A stretch of DNA of 64,000 bases from Brachypodium distachyon (Eukaryota; Streptophyta; Magnoliopsida; Poales; Poaceae). This document shows, piece after piece, positions 10,144 to 23,521 of the stretch. Numbering within the stretch: position 1 is the first letter of the stretch; each line of letters opens with the position of its first letter. The stretch lies in assembly GCF_000005505.3 (NCBI RefSeq), contig NC_016134.3, positions 4,650,001 to 4,714,000 on the forward strand. The letters run 5' to 3'. Under the pieces are notes generated by a model. That model was given only the letters and a program-made list of their open reading frames with translations, was not told the origin of the DNA and did not search any database. A program made the translations under genes and the position numbers.

Positions 10144-11522
10144 GCAGCCCGCGTGCCTAACCAAAGTCGTTGTTAAACTGAAAAGTAAACGGAGGTCAAC
10201 TTGCAATCACGGACAATGAATGTGAGATGAGAGGCCACCTACGGTAAGAATGAGAGGATAGCTAAGCAGAGCAACTGAAGCAGAGCACCCTCGGATCGAA
10301 ACCGGCCGGGAGAGACGAGAGGCGGCCAGTGGTTTCTTCTCACTCGTTCTTCCCTTGTTTTCCCTGCAAGATAACGTGCGTCTCTGCGTGCTCAACCACA
10401 TCCAGCATTCCGGCTGTGCTGAAATCCTGTGAATTCCCCTGCATCGACAAACCCTGGCACTTGGACTAGTATAAAACTCTCTTCTCTTTGTTGCTTTAAC
10501 TTTGCGCTTGGTTAGTCCGATCTCCGATGACGAGGCAAACATGTATCGCATGATTTTCTACCTGCTATAGGGTTTGAGAAATGTCCAAATTACTAGTCAT
10601 TTTCACTGTCGAGTTCGCAGCTTGAGGATCTTTAAAACTGGATCTTATGTTCAAAATGGCTTATGTCTCACGGTTGTCTAGCCTAATGTATCATGAACAT
10701 CCGCACGGGCAGCACGGCCAAAAAAAAAATGATACGGACCAGAGACATATTTTGATCATTATTTTTATCGTGATATATTCAAATTAATATCCCACAAAAA
10801 TGACACGCGGGAGATGTTTACTAACCGGATCTTTCCTCAGTGTACCCGAACTAAAAACATGTTCAAAAGACGGGAGCTCCGAAAGTTTGAAAAATAAAAG
10901 AGGGCTTCAAGCATTTGCAACATGCAAGAATTCCCCACGAGAATCAGACTCACTTCCCTGAAAGTTCTGGGGACTTGTAACTACATGGGGCCTCAGATAA
11001 AGGTAAGTCCGTTGTTAAAATAAAGGGGCAGCTTCACTGGTTTCGTAGGCCAAAGCGTCCGTAACCAGCGGCGGCCTTGAGAATTTGGGGGCGCCCACTG
11101 TATTCAGTAAGTTCCATGCACCGCGTGCCCTTGCCCTGCTGTTTCGCAGCCAGCCTTAAAAAATTGCTAGTAGTAGTTGGTGGCCAAGAACAGCAAAGCC
11201 TCTGTATCTAGTAGACCACAACTGTGTCCCAATCAAATCAAACTAACCGCTTCCAGTCATGTGCCCTTGCTCTGCATATATATAGAATGATATCCTCCTG
11301 CACATTCTTGGCTCCCAAAACACTCACCATTGATCAGAATTTCAGATTTCTTGGCAAATTCTGGGAGACATCAAGCCAGCCAGGTGCTGCTGCTCGAGGT
11401 GAGTTGAAGGCACAATTTACTTATGCATATATGGTTAGTTTGAGTTTTGCAAGTTGCTGACCTTGATCGGTGCTGATGTTTCTTGACGATGCTTTTGCCA
11501 GTACTAATCCACGGCGGTGGGC
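10144..11522. other. Intergenic, RBOH promoter side
   Basis: No supported gene. One minus-strand frame at 10207-10551 has no family resemblance. The segment from about 11270 should carry the RBOH core promoter and 5' UTR. Confidence 0.4.
11277..11284 (+). promoter_or_regulatory. Possible TATA box of RBOH
   Basis: A TATATATA core in CTGCATATATATAGAATG lies about 240 bp before the RBOH start codon. Position and sequence fit a TATA box; there is no other support. Confidence 0.4.
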
Positions 11523-14500
11523 ATGGAGAGGCAGGCCTTGAACGGCAATGGCGAGGGCAAGAGCGCGAGCCGGCGGAGCACGCGGTTCAAGGAGGAGAAT
11601 GAGTACGTGGAGGTCACGCTCGACGTCAGGGGCGATGACGCTGCGGTGACCATCCAGAGTGGCGACATGTCGTCGGCAGAGGCAGCGCTCCTGGGAGAGA
11701 AGCCGACGATGCCGATACCCGGCCCGGGCGGCTTATCGTCGAGGCTGAAGGCTGAGCAGAGGCCGGCGTCCTCCGTGGGCCAGCGCCGGCTGGAGAGGAG
11801 CATGACCGGCGCGGCGCGGGCGCTGAGGGGCCTCCAGTTCCTGAACCAGAGCATGGTGACGCAGGGCTGGCCGGAGGTGGAGAAGCGGTTCGATCGCCTC
11901 GCCGTTGACGGCCTCCTCCTACGGTCACGCTTCGGCCAGTGCATCGGTGAGCTCTCACTCACTCACTTACTTCCAGCTTTGCCCATTCCTTCACGAACTG
12001 CACGCGTCTCTCTGAAGCTTCAGGTTTAGAACAAGCCTGAATGCTCAGTCAGTAAGCACTGTGCACTACTGCTGCTACAATTCTGAAATGATCTTCCCAA
12101 AAATCTGTGCTGAAGGGATGGTCGGGTCCGAGGAATTCGCGGCGCAGATGTTCGACGCGCTTGCACGGCGAAGAGGGATCATGGCTCAGGTGCTGACCAA
12201 AGATGAACTCCGGGAGTTCTGGGAGCAGCTCTCGGATCCAGGCTTTGATGCCAAGCTCCAGACTTTCTTTGACATGTATGAGTTAGATTCATTCTGAAAA
12301 TCCAATTCCTTTTTTCTTTATGAAGTGCATACATTCACAGATGAAACCTGCCGTGGACTGAAATGTGGAGCAGTGTGGACCAAATTTGACAGTGAATCTT
12401 GCAATCTCCAGTTATGTTTGATGTTTGAAATTGACGCTGAACTTGTTGCAGGGTTGACAAGAATGCAGATGGTCGGATCACGGAAGAGGAGCTTAGAGAG
12501 GTGAGATGAGAAATGAAACGTAAAAGCAAAAATATCATGCAAAGTACTGGTTGTATATCTTCTTTGCTCAGCAAACAGGCATCTGAATCTCTTGCTTTGT
12601 CAGGTCCTTACTCTGACGGCCTCCGCGAACAAGCTCACCAAGATCCTCGAGCGCGTCGAGGAGTACAGCTCCTTGATCATGGAAGAGCTTGACCCCAACC
12701 AGCTTGGCTACATCGAGGTCCATCCTTTCACACCTCATTTATGAGCAATTTGTATGTGAAAGAATCCTATATTTCAGTGTCACTGACATTGTTCATTGTC
12801 ATGGCATCTCAATCTTTGTCTTGAAAAAATCAACAGATTGCAACCCTGGAGTCACTGCTGCTACTGCCCCCTTCCCAGGCACCGACGAGCCTGGCGGCCC
12901 ACAGCTCCAACATCAGCCAGCTCATCAGCCAGAGGCTCGAGCCATCACGGGACCAGAACCCGCTCCGGCGTGGGCTCACGGCGGCGCGCTACTTCTTGGA
13001 GGACAACTGGAAGCGTGTCTGGGTCATGGCATTGTGGCTGGCAATCAACGCCGTCCTCTTCACCTGGAAATTCATTGCCTACCGGCGCCACCCGACGTTC
13101 AATGTCATGGGCTATTGTGTTTGCGTCGCCAAGGGCGGCGCCGAGACCACCAAGTTCAACATGGCCGTCATCCTCCTCCCAGTGTGCCGCAATACCATCA
13201 CCTGGCTCCGGTCCCGAACCAGGCTCGGCGCCGCTGTGCCGTTCAATGACAACCTCAACTTCCACAAGGTAGGACATGACTTAAACACTTGAGCCATCCA
13301 TTCCATGGAAATGGAAGCAATGATGATCATGTTTCTCTGATGATCATTGGTTAGGTTGTCGCGGCAGGCATGGCTGTTGGCGTGGCGCTGCACGCGGTAA
13401 CACACCTGACGTGCGACTTCCCGCGCCTGCTCCATGCCAGCGACGAGGCGTATGAGCCAATGAAGCGCTACTTCGGGCAAACGAGGATCCCAGACTACTG
13501 GTGGTTCGTCAGGGGCGTGGAGGGCATCACCGGTGTGATCATGGTGGTGCTGATGGCCATTGCCTACACGCTGGCGCACCCACGGTTCCGCCGGAGCAAA
13601 ATGGGCGAAAGCAACCCGCTCAGGAGGCTCAGCGGGTTCAACATGTTCTGGTACTCGCACCACCTCTTTGTCTTCGTTTACATCGCCTTTGTCGTCCATG
13701 GCGTCAGCCTCTACATCAATCGGACATGGTACAAGCAGACGGTGGGTTATCCATCCAGCCTGGGCATAGACAATATAAAGTTATTGCCTTATTGGGTTCA
13801 GGTGAACTTCTGATATGGACTATCTTGGGTAAACTTCTGCAATTTCAGACATGGATGTACCTTGCCATCCCCGTCTTGCTGTACGCCAGTGAGCGCATCC
13901 TTCGAGCGCTTAGGTCTCACGGCTTCACCACAGTTAGGATCGAGAAGGTAAGATCCAGACAATCTTGAAATATCGATGTCTTCTTTCGCGCAATTGAAAT
14001 GCAGATATTGTACTGAATTCTGATTGTTCTTGTGAAATCTTGCAGGTCGCGGTGTACCCAGGCAATGTGATAGCTATCCACATGAGCAAGCCCCATGGCT
14101 TCAAATACAAGAGCGGGCAGTACATCTACGTCAACTGTGGCGAGGTCTCGCCCTTTGAGTGGTGAGCCAACCGGATCATCTCATCATGGCTTCATTATTT
14201 GTCAAATGCAGGACTAAGGCGTCAAATACCAGAGTTGACATAATGACATGCTTACTGCTGTTGGTGGTGGTCTTGCAGGCACCCCTTCACCATTACCTCG
14301 GCTCCCGGTGACGACTACCTCAGCATGCACATTCGGTGCCGGGGCGACTGGACGTCCAGATTCAGAGCCCTCTTCTCCCAGGCAAGCATAAGAATCGAAC
14401 CACCGGAATCTGGGAAGATTCTCCACAGTGCGCATGCAGAATTTTGTTGATAACACTAATTGTTGCCGGCGTTTTTCGCAGATCTGCAAGCCTCCAGCAG

Positions 14501-15266
14501 TGGGGCAGAGCGGGCTCCTGAGGGCTGACTTCATGTCCATGGAGCACCATGCCAGGTCTGTATTTGCTGTCCTTGATTCCCTGCATGTTCTGAATTTTCT
14601 GTCCACATCCATCAATTCACTCATCATGTTTTGATTCTGTGGATTCTGTTCATCAGGTTCCCAAGGCTGCTGATCGACGGTCCATATGGCGCGCCAGCAC
14701 AGGACTACCGCAAGTACGACGTGCTCCTCCTCGTCGGCCTCGGCATCGGCGCCACGCCGCTCATCAGCATCGTCAAGGATGTCCTCAACAATATCCAGAA
14801 GCAGGAACAGCCCAGTCATGCCTCTGACAACGACGACAAGGTGTTCATGACAAAGCGGGTGTACTTCTACTGGTGCACGCGGGAGGAAGGGTCCTTTGAG
14901 TGGTTCCGCGGCGTGATGAACGAGGTGGCGGAGCGGGACGCTGCCTCTGCTGTGGTGGAGCTGCACAACCACTGCACGAGCGTGTACGAGGAAGGAGACG
15001 CCCGGTCAGCACTGGTGGTGATGCTGCAGGCGCTCCACCACGCCAAGAGCGGCGTTGACATCGTTTCAGGGACCCGCATCCGGACGCACTTTGCACGCCC
15101 GTGTTGGCGGGACGTCTTCAAGCGCGTCGCCTGCGATCATCAGGGCCAGCGTGTGGGGGTCTTCTACTGCGGTGACCAAAGGGTGACGCCGGAGCTGCGG
15201 CAGCTGTCGCAGGACTTCTCACACCGGACAAGCACCAAGTTCGTCTTCCACAAGGAGAACTTCTGA
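11523..15266 (+). CDS. RBOH: Respiratory burst NADPH oxidase (RBOH)
   Basis: Plasma-membrane oxidase passing electrons from cytosolic NADPH via FAD and haem to apoplastic oxygen, making superoxide. Exons: 11523-11946, 12116-12275, 12452-12500, 12604-12717, 12837-13268, 13355-13741, 13849-13947, 14046-14161, 14279-14381, 14482-14555, 14657-15266; 855 aa, all phases close. EF-hand 1 loop is Asp197-Glu208 ([12 protein letters not shown]), canonical; EF-hand 2 near 241-252 is degenerate. Membrane helices begin at about 310; haem-region histidines are in LHAVTH (406, 410) and SHHLF (495, 496). FAD motif HPFTITSAP starts at 595, NADPH motifs DGPYGAP at 660 and GLGIGATP at 680; the C-terminus is the family-typical HKENF. 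The calcium-binding N-terminus implies Ca2+ and phosphorylation control. At 855 aa it is short for the family because of a compact N-terminus. Intron 9 (14382-14481) begins with GC. The paralog letter cannot be assigned. Confidence 0.95.
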
Positions 15267-15934
15267 GATGGATCTGCAAAAGCAATGCAGGGGAGGAGGA
15301 ATGTACATATATAGACAATGTAGTATTTCAAAGTTCTTTTATGGTACACTTGTTGGCTTCTTGCTGTCAGTTTGACATCATTTGACTCTTTCTTCTTCTA
15401 CTCTAGGTGTTGGTGAAAGTTGTGATGATTATAATGACATGAAAGTATTTTGATGCTAAATCTATAGTATCATTTTTGTCTTGCAGATCTAAACATTTGT
15501 TTATGTATTATGGCCGATGATTCGAAAGGTCTAATTTTCACAAGTTGTACCATTAGTTGATGGAAGAAAAACGGCTACAAAATATAGTTTAGGGTCTCGA
15601 ATTTGATCGACCTAGTTTTCAATGTTACAACTCAAGATTATGATGACCACATGATATTAACCTGACTACACTATAACAAAATTAAAATAAATATTTGTGG
15701 AACCACACTCAAGATTATGCATCTTTGTGGATTCAAAGGACAAAACATTTGGGGAACTTGAACTATCATTTCTGCTTGCTCATTACCAAACCATGAATGC
15801 TCTGTAAATCTAATTCAATGTACATGATTTTACACCAGTGACTGGAACATTGAAAGATCGGCACTAGTTGTAATGAACTAAGAAAAGGTATAGCATCTGT
15901 AACTAGGGGGGGGGGGGGGGGGGGGGATGCAACA
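15267..15934. other. Convergent 3' region between RBOH and PIG-O
   Basis: Holds the two 3' UTRs of the converging genes. No other feature is seen except the homopolymer listed separately. Confidence 0.5.
15906..15926. repeat. Run of 21 G (C tract in the PIG-O transcript)
   Basis: Twenty-one consecutive G on the plus strand. In the PIG-O mRNA this is a C21 tract that begins eight bases after the stop codon. Runs this long are prone to slippage and sequencing error, so the exact length is uncertain. Confidence 0.9.
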
Positions 15935-18900
15935 TCAGCTGTAGAAGAGAGATGCCAGACATATTAGGAAATCTGTCAGGAGTAGTCCGATAGCGTCAAA
16001 TACATATTTTGGTGCAAACAAACCCCAAACCTGCAAAGTTTGAAAGACAAATACTGTCACGTAGAATCAGCAATAACAACCACGAAGCAGAGATACTCAA
16101 AGCAGCAACTATTGTTGGGTAGGAATGGGTCTACAAATTACCATCAAGTGGCGCCTTTGAATAGTCACACATATGATTGTAAGTGTTGTAGCGATAGCTG
16201 TAATTAGACCATACATCAAATGGACCTGAGTTTGACACATAAAGATCAGATGTCATGTGGATCAACAAGAAAATAAACAGACAATATCTAGATCGATAAA
16301 AGGAGTTTCACAATGCATGATTTACTATTTTTCAGTATTGTAGGGAGATCCAGATGAGTGTTTTTAGTGAAACAATGTAGTGCCTACAAAGGTAAATACT
16401 GGTTGTGCATATTAATTTTCATAAACATGCAACCTTTTTTTAAAAGAAAACATTCACCTACTGAATTACTACCAGAAAAGCAGAACAGAATTTTCTTCAG
16501 TACCTGTATTAGAATGTTGGTAGTGACATCCTTCACTTTGCTTTTCTTGGATGCCTTATTATAACAATGCACGGCAATAAATGGTAGACTGAGAACTGGA
16601 AGGATGTGAGAAACACCAAAGGTATCAATGGAAAGAAGAAGCCCTTGGCGGATAATATGGAAATGATCAAACCTGTGAATTTAAGAATTGCGACAAACAT
16701 CACTATATTATAATGTAAGGTATTTTTTCTTGCAGTCTAAAACAGTGTTACATGGAATATAATTACACTCACCCAACGAAGGCAGCACCATAGCGGAGGC
16801 CGTCAAAGGTACACCTAAAATGTATTCTATATTAGCAACAATGAATTAAAACCCCATCTAATCACCTTAACCATAAGCTCAAAGCTCCCTACCCCATATA
16901 CCAGTAGAGAAAAGTGGGCATGCATTATCTCTTGGACTAGTAAACATAGTACATGAAAAAAAATATAATCATAAACATAGAGTTATAATCAAAGTAGAAG
17001 AAAGGCTAAAATGCATCAAACCATCAAAGTATCTTACCAGTGACCAGTCAGATAAAATAGACAAACTGCAAAAAGGCTCCACTGTGTTACCGATACTGGG
17101 TTAGCGACACCAATTATGTCAAGTTTCAAGTCTTTCTGATATTTCTGCTGTAGCATTATTATACACCAAGCTGCAAAATGGTTAATGAAATTTCAGATAC
17201 TATGCTTGCTAATGAGGATAAAAGGTTAAAAAGACTCAAGTTGTGCCTAAAGCAATAGATGCCAAATTCTGAGAAGTGTCTAAGAATAGAATGGCTTGCA
17301 CAGTACCTCCAGTGATGCAAATTAAAGCCACAAAAGAACCTTGCCTTCCCAACAAGATCAAGATAGTCGGGCTCCATGAACACAACATGGCTGCTGATAA
17401 ACTAGTTATCCTTTCGTTCAACCTCAAAGTATCAATTGCGCCAAACAATCGACAGAGTGCAGATATTGCCAGTGAAAAACCTCCAATAGCATAAACAAAA
17501 CGAGGAGCTAAACTTATTCCAATATCTCGAATAGCTTTACTATGAAAGAACAAAGTACTTTCAGAAGCCCAATGATTTGCTATAAATATATAGCTCAAGA
17601 TGGTTCCAGACATAATAAAGTACTTTAAGAATCTCTGATAGATTGCATAGGTAATGAACTTCAATACAATGTAGGCCACCAAGGCAAGAGATATGATGGG
17701 GAATATATCCATGAGACCATTGCAGAAACTGGAACCAAACATGTCCAAAATAATGCTCACTGGGTGGTCTTTTGTAACTGTTGGCCCAGCAATTTGTTTT
17801 GACATCCCAAACTCAATTCCAAATCGTGCAAAAATATTCAGAAGAAGAAAAACAAACTCCTGTTAATTAAAAAAGGTATGTCAGAATATTGATACAACTA
17901 ACAGTAAAACAAGAATTTCAAATGAACATGGGAAAATTCAAACAGAATTTAATACAACAGGAATATTAACTTCAATGCTGAAGTTTCCTTTTGTGGCTGA
18001 GTGCCACACACCGGCAATGCAACTCGTAGCCAAAAGAAAGTTCGCAACTCTACCTTCTGCCACTGCATGACAAGAAAACGAGTTCACGAATAGTAGATAT
18101 ACCAATATACCAAGTAAATTCAAAATGTATAGTGAGATTAGTATATCTGATGAACTCACATATATAGCTGTTGGATAGTATACTTGCTGCTCGAATCGCG
18201 ACCAACATAAAAGCAAATGATAATTTTGGAATGGCTCTTGAACTAGTACTTTCCTGATCTGATGGTTGACATATAGTATTCAGCTTCACAAGTACACATG
18301 CCTGAGTGATAACTGACAGTATCATAAGTAAAAGACCGATGCCCATCGACCATAAATCAAACTCTGTCCATGCAGAGCGAGCAAGCTTTGCAAAGCTTTC
18401 CAAGAAGTCAGAGTATGCATCAATTTGCAACTGCAAAGGAGAACTTGAGCTCGCTTTAAATTCTTCTTCAGCTGTTTCTGATGGACATGTAGACCTCAGA
18501 GCCACTGACCAGTTTGCCTGAGCTTTCGAATACAGCTCTGCAACATGGTGCAGATATTCGGCTGAAAATCCAATAATAGAACTGCCAGAATATTGATCAA
18601 TGTATCTCTTTACCTACAAGGAGAAGATAAAGATCAAAGGTGGGAATAGTAGCAAATCAACCTGTCTGCAGATGCAGTTCATGTTACCTGCCAACTATTT
18701 ACACAAAGAGCTTCAGCATATCTCCTTTTCCATGCTTCTAGGTCATTCTGCGGTGTACAAGCATCGACGCCCATCTTTTGATCATCCCATGTTCCAGCAC
18801 TCAAAGCATACAATTCAGGGTTCACACGTCCAATGCTAGATAGACAATAGACATATTTCAAAACAGAGCAGTAACACAGAACTGAAGACATGGAATAAGC

Positions 18901-21235
18901 ACCATGTTAAGTTTACGCACCTTCCAAAAGGAAAAGGTACACCGAGTAGTGCTGATACAGTTGCTGCAAAATCAAGCTGAAACCAAGAGAAAACTAAGCA
19001 AAATTGATAAAACAGAAGATCCACATGAGAGAGTGCAATTAGAACTGACCTGCTGCATAGTGCTGATGCACACTTCTGCCCCATACTAGAACGATAAACC
19101 ATCAGCATAAAGGAAAAAAAATCAAGTTATAAGTATTCATGTTGCTACATGCACAAATAGAAGCTGACTACCACGAAAGAAAATTTCAAATAGCTAATAA
19201 ATTAAGGCTATGAAGCAAATATCCCCAGCACTGCTTCTTTCAAAATGTGTCCAAAGGTGATCGCATTTTTAGATATTTCCTATACAAAATATACATTCCA
19301 GGTGATAATATGACCAAGCAAGATGTTGGCTATAATTATTGGATCCTTTTATTCGCATAAATGAGAAGATCACTCAATTTATCATTAAAATGATAGGTAC
19401 CAGATCAAAATTGCATGAATTTGCACCAAGAACGGACAACACAGCATCAGGTGGTGTCTTTGAACTCCATGCGAAAAGCGATGTTTCAACCTGCAAGGTA
19501 CTGCGTTAGTTCTGATAGTTCTGTACTTAGCACCAGAAAAAATAAACACGGATCACCTCTTCAGAAGTTCCCCCTCCATGATCACCGTTAAGGGTTTGGC
19601 CATGATCACCCATTACAAGAAGTAAAGTATTTTCATGGGGACCACCAGGTGTTGATAGACTTTTCAACGTGTCAATTACATCCTACATGGGTACAATAGA
19701 GGGAAGTTTGAGAGTCTGAATTTAGGATCACGTAAGATCATATCTTCAGTAAACAGTTAGTACAAAAAACAGATCATACATATTATGCATGAGGCACTGA
19801 CCTCTAGGATTTTATTGTATTGCTCCAACTTTTGGATCATTGGGGTAGAGTCAACACCGAATATATGTCCTGCATGGTCCTAAAGAAAGTTGATCTCACA
19901 TGCTTCGAATTTAACAAAGGAAAAGGATAAAATGTGTAAGCCAGTGCCAAAGTGAACGCATATCAACTTACCACACCAAGGAAATGTGCAATAAGAACAT
20001 CCCAATCATTTTCACGTAATGATGGAAGCAAGTGCTCAATAACACCATTGTCTACCTGATAAATATAATTTGATGGGTGATTCCACATAATTAAATGGAA
20101 GGAAAAAAATAGCTCATCGCACAATAAGGACAAGAATGGTACTGATAAGATGACCTACCGTATCAAGATCTTTAACATTAAAAGAAGGGTACGGGAATGA
20201 CTTGTTGAAGTGCTCTGGGTATAACTGTGTCCATGTATCATCTCCCATCATGACTACCCTCTTTCCATTTTTTACCAGCTGATTGAGCGCAAAGGAACAA
20301 AAGTTAACGCATAACCTCATCATTAACTATTTTACTAATGGTGAATGTAAGGAGCAAAGAACCTGGTGCATTATGTTGTCTTCTACTATTGCTGGCGCTC
20401 CAAAGCTGTTGCCGACATCGATAAAGGTAGGGAGACCACCCGTGGTGAGAGCCTGAGCATTGAGTTTTGTAGCAAGAATGTTGAGCCCACTTAATTAAAT
20501 ACACAAAGTTACAACCATTGTGTACTGCATTTAGGTGTGCACAAGGTAACGACAGTTTCTCAGTGTAACATCAGTGCTGAATGTATTACCATGAGATCAA
20601 ATATACACACAAACAGTACTCATCACCTTCAGACGTTGAAGGCTGGTGGTTGGCGGGTCGGCTAGCGCTTTAAAGATCCTGGCAGAGTTCTTCTCCTCAG
20701 CAGCCAGCTTCTGCAGGACCTGCAACTTGTCCATCCATGGCTGCTTCTCTGCAGCAAAATCTCAGGGTCAGTTAACAGTTACTACCAATTACCAAGCTCG
20801 CTCGTAGTGTCCTCACTGCGTCGTAAGAACAACACATGATTAATGCTAACACACCTGGAAAGAATGTGCTCGGTGCCACGAAATCGAACCTGTAAGATCA
20901 CACAAAAATTTTTTGCTCAGGATCAGACCTGGTTAGTGTGAACGCCAGGCTAGCTGGCTAGCCAAGGTGGCCGGTACGGCGGTACCGTACCTGAGGGCGT
21001 CGAGGACCACGATGACGAGGCGGTCTACGGCTGGCCGGGGCCAGGAGGAGCACCCGGGGGAGACGCCGGTGCGGTCGTCCCGGTGGCTGTGGACGTCGAG
21101 CTCGGTGCGGGTGAGGAGGAAGCCACGGGTGAAGAGGTAGATGGCCACCGAGTGGACGGCGAGGATGGCGACGAACAGAAGCGGCCACGAGCGGGAAGAA
21201 GGTTCGCGGCGGCGGCGGCTCGCCGGCGCCGCCAT
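15935..21235 (-). CDS. PIGO: GPI ethanolamine phosphate transferase 3 (PIG-O-like)
   Basis: ER-membrane enzyme adding phosphoethanolamine to the third mannose of the GPI anchor, the step that allows protein attachment. Exons (5' to 3'): 21235-20991, 20889-20855, 20748-20627, 20452-20363, 20278-20159, 20055-19972, 19879-19802, 19682-19557, 19490-19401, 19085-19050, 18976-18921, 18835-18688, 18613-18160, 18062-17971, 17859-17307, 17170-17038, 16814-16773, 16672-16504, 16225-16142, 16030-15935; 950 aa. An N-terminal membrane helix (about 18-36) is followed by the alkaline-phosphatase-like domain: [13 protein letters not shown] (Asp79), [31 protein letters not shown] and VMGDHGQT (metal ligands). 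The C-terminal half is many helices ending [17 protein letters not shown]. Start is ATG 21235 in a GC-rich first exon. PIG-N and PIG-G are the sister families; the C-terminus favours PIG-O. Confidence 0.93.
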
Positions 21236-21835
21236 CGACTCCGACACGGATCGTCGGGTCGGATCTGAAATTCTGGATACCGTTGTGCTTTGCTTCGGGT
21301 CAGAATGTCGCGTCAGAGAGGATGCGTGTAGGCCCTTGATTTTGCGATGGACGATGAGGACGGGAACACGCGGTATTCCTCCAAATTCTTGACTCCACTT
21401 CTCAATTGCATGAAAACCTGCTCCACTGCCAAATCCTGGTACAAACATGTTTTTAAACTAGTGTCCGTGCGTTGCAACGGAAAAACAAAATACGAGTAAA
21501 ACACAATGTGTTTCTATGAACAGATGAAAACAATTTCGTATGTACAGAAAAGTTTTTTGTGTGAGTTGTAGCTTTTGAAATTCAAAAGGATCCAAAAAAT
21601 ACGCAAAAAAAATTAAGTCATTGCACAAAGGACTTTTGGTTAGACCGCAGAAAAATATTTTCACACTATATATTGTTTCTTTTATATGGTAAAGATGGAT
21701 TCCATTCCATGATCAAATATCAAAACAATACAATCTTTCAAAATAGGTACAAACGAAATTTGGAGCTACTCTCCTATTCAAGGTACATAAGTTAATTCAA
21801 TATAGCCAGCCTTTGCTTAAATATGAAGTAATGTA
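21236..21835. other. Upstream of PIG-O; no gene
   Basis: The first ~200 bp should hold the PIG-O promoter and 5' UTR. Near 21455-21480 there is ACTAGTGTCCGTGCGTTGCA, a phrase often seen at ends of grass DNA transposons, but I could not find a matching partner end. Confidence 0.35.
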
Positions 21836-21917
21836 CTACCTCTGTTCCTAAATTCTTGTCATGGTTTTAGTTCAAATTTGTACTAAAACCACGACAAGAA
21901 TTTTGGAACGGAGGGAG
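21836..21917. mobile_element. Stowaway MITE, 82 bp
   Basis: Almost the whole element is an inverted repeat (CTACCTCTGTTCCTAAATTC pairing with the end GGAACGGAGGGAG) and it is flanked by TA on both sides (21834-21835, 21918-21919). These are the marks of Stowaway (Tc1/mariner-derived) elements of grasses. Confidence 0.9.
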
Positions 21918-23443
21918 TACATGCTTAATTTGCAGTCTTACGAAAACAGTCAACCTAATAACAGTTCTTGTGAATGACACGGGTGGGTACCGTGCATTGC
22001 GATGGAGAAAAAACATACATTAAGAAGCCATGGTACAACAACCAGAAGACTTGCGACATCCTTACAGTTTGGTTCACAATAGCACTCTATTCCCTCTCTT
22101 TCTCCAACATCGATTCACTTCATTGTCATTCTACTTCATAACATCTTCCTTTCTTCCTTTATATTGACTCAGCCCCATCTCCTTCCGCCAGCACTACATG
22201 CGTTGCTACAGGAAATGAAATAGAAGAGAAAACTCAAAACCTTCTCTAATGAAAAATAATACTACACAATGAGCAAGGATGATTCATACAAAAATACAAC
22301 GAAAACACAGTTGTATGACTACAAAAAACAAAACTATCCTTGACGCAATGAACAAATAAAAGAAATGATCAGGAGGCTAATACACATGTACTTCATCCAC
22401 ATTGTTGTTTTAGAAGACTAATTATGTTTTTCTGCTCTGGCCAGCTGAACAAACCTCCAATTCTTCTATTAGTCGCGTTCAATAAAACTCATGGCTCAGC
22501 AAATCATATTAGAGGTCTCCTTTTTCTCTATAATACTTCAGCAGACCATGTCAGTGATCAAGAATACTTCAACCCTGCAGCTGGAACAAACCATCAGTCT
22601 TGGAGGGAATACAGTGTTATCTCTAGGCATATAGTATAGACAATCCTTCTCACTTGAGTTGGATGAGCGCTATCTGCTGCCAGAAAAGGCACAAGATATT
22701 TACTGGCTTGGTGTATCAACACAAGAGATTTGCTTTTCAGGAAAATAGACTGTAAAATAAGCTAAGGCACAAGAGCTTGATGCATCCGGTGCAAATATGC
22801 ATCGTTGAATATCACATGAAACCTTGAAGCAAGCTCCAGAGAATTTCACACTTGATGGCGCGTGTTCTTTTGAGGTATTGAGGTATCACCAGAACAACAT
22901 TATCTTTTTCATATTCAAGATGGAAGTAGATGCATATTGTCTGCCATGTAAATAAGTCTTGTGCCATGATTAATGTACTGAGTCAAGGCAAAACTGGAAC
23001 CATTTCTCTTAAAAAGAGTCAATTCTCCCATCTACAACACACGCAGAAAGTAGTATCTCATGCAAGGTTTCTTAAGTCATGTAGAAATTTCAAATGAAAA
23101 GACAATGCTAAGTCTTGTGACTGGACGCCTGATAGGAAACCTAATAACCTAAACCTTCAAGCCAGATGAATGTACACACACAGGCAGCACAGATCTTGCA
23201 AAATCCAATAAAACCGTAATGAATAAATGATTTCCCAAAGTTGCCGGATTGCAATTTTTTTGAAAAGAGATATGTCACAGGATGCCTAACACTAAGATCA
23301 TGTTACATCTGTAACAGTTGTTACCTTCTACTTTACCAAAAATCGAATAGAAAGTCATTTGATAAACAGAAAATAGTAAAAGCGAAACAAAAGGAGGGAG
23401 AAAGGAATGCACAAACCTCTTCAGAATTTGTAAAAATTGATAC
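21918..23443. other. AT-rich intergenic stretch, no gene recognised
   Basis: No open frame resembles a protein. It may be non-coding sequence of a transposon or introns of the uncertain exon at 23444-23521. Confidence 0.3.
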
Positions 23444-23521
23444 CTCCTTCTCAATTAACTCGGCCACTGATTTCACATATCCATCATCGCTGCATGGATG
23501 CCGTTGTATTAGAATTTCAGG
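23444..23521 (-). other. Orphan exon-like segment, unknown gene
   Basis: On the minus strand a good acceptor (CTGTACAG) precedes 78 open bases (26 codons, starting PEILIQRHPCSDDG and ending VAELIEKE) and a donor GTATCA follows. The translation is not low-complexity. I do not recognise it and found no neighbouring exon in a compatible phase. It may be an exon of a captured or dead gene, or chance. Confidence 0.25.

Noticed and set aside
11517..11522. Earlier GTG start for RBOH
   Set aside because: ATG 11523 is the first ATG in frame and fits the family's N-terminus.
21453..21485. Possible transposon (Helitron or Mutator) terminus near 21460
   Set aside because: The phrase is familiar from grass repeats, but no partner end, hairpin or target duplication could be found.
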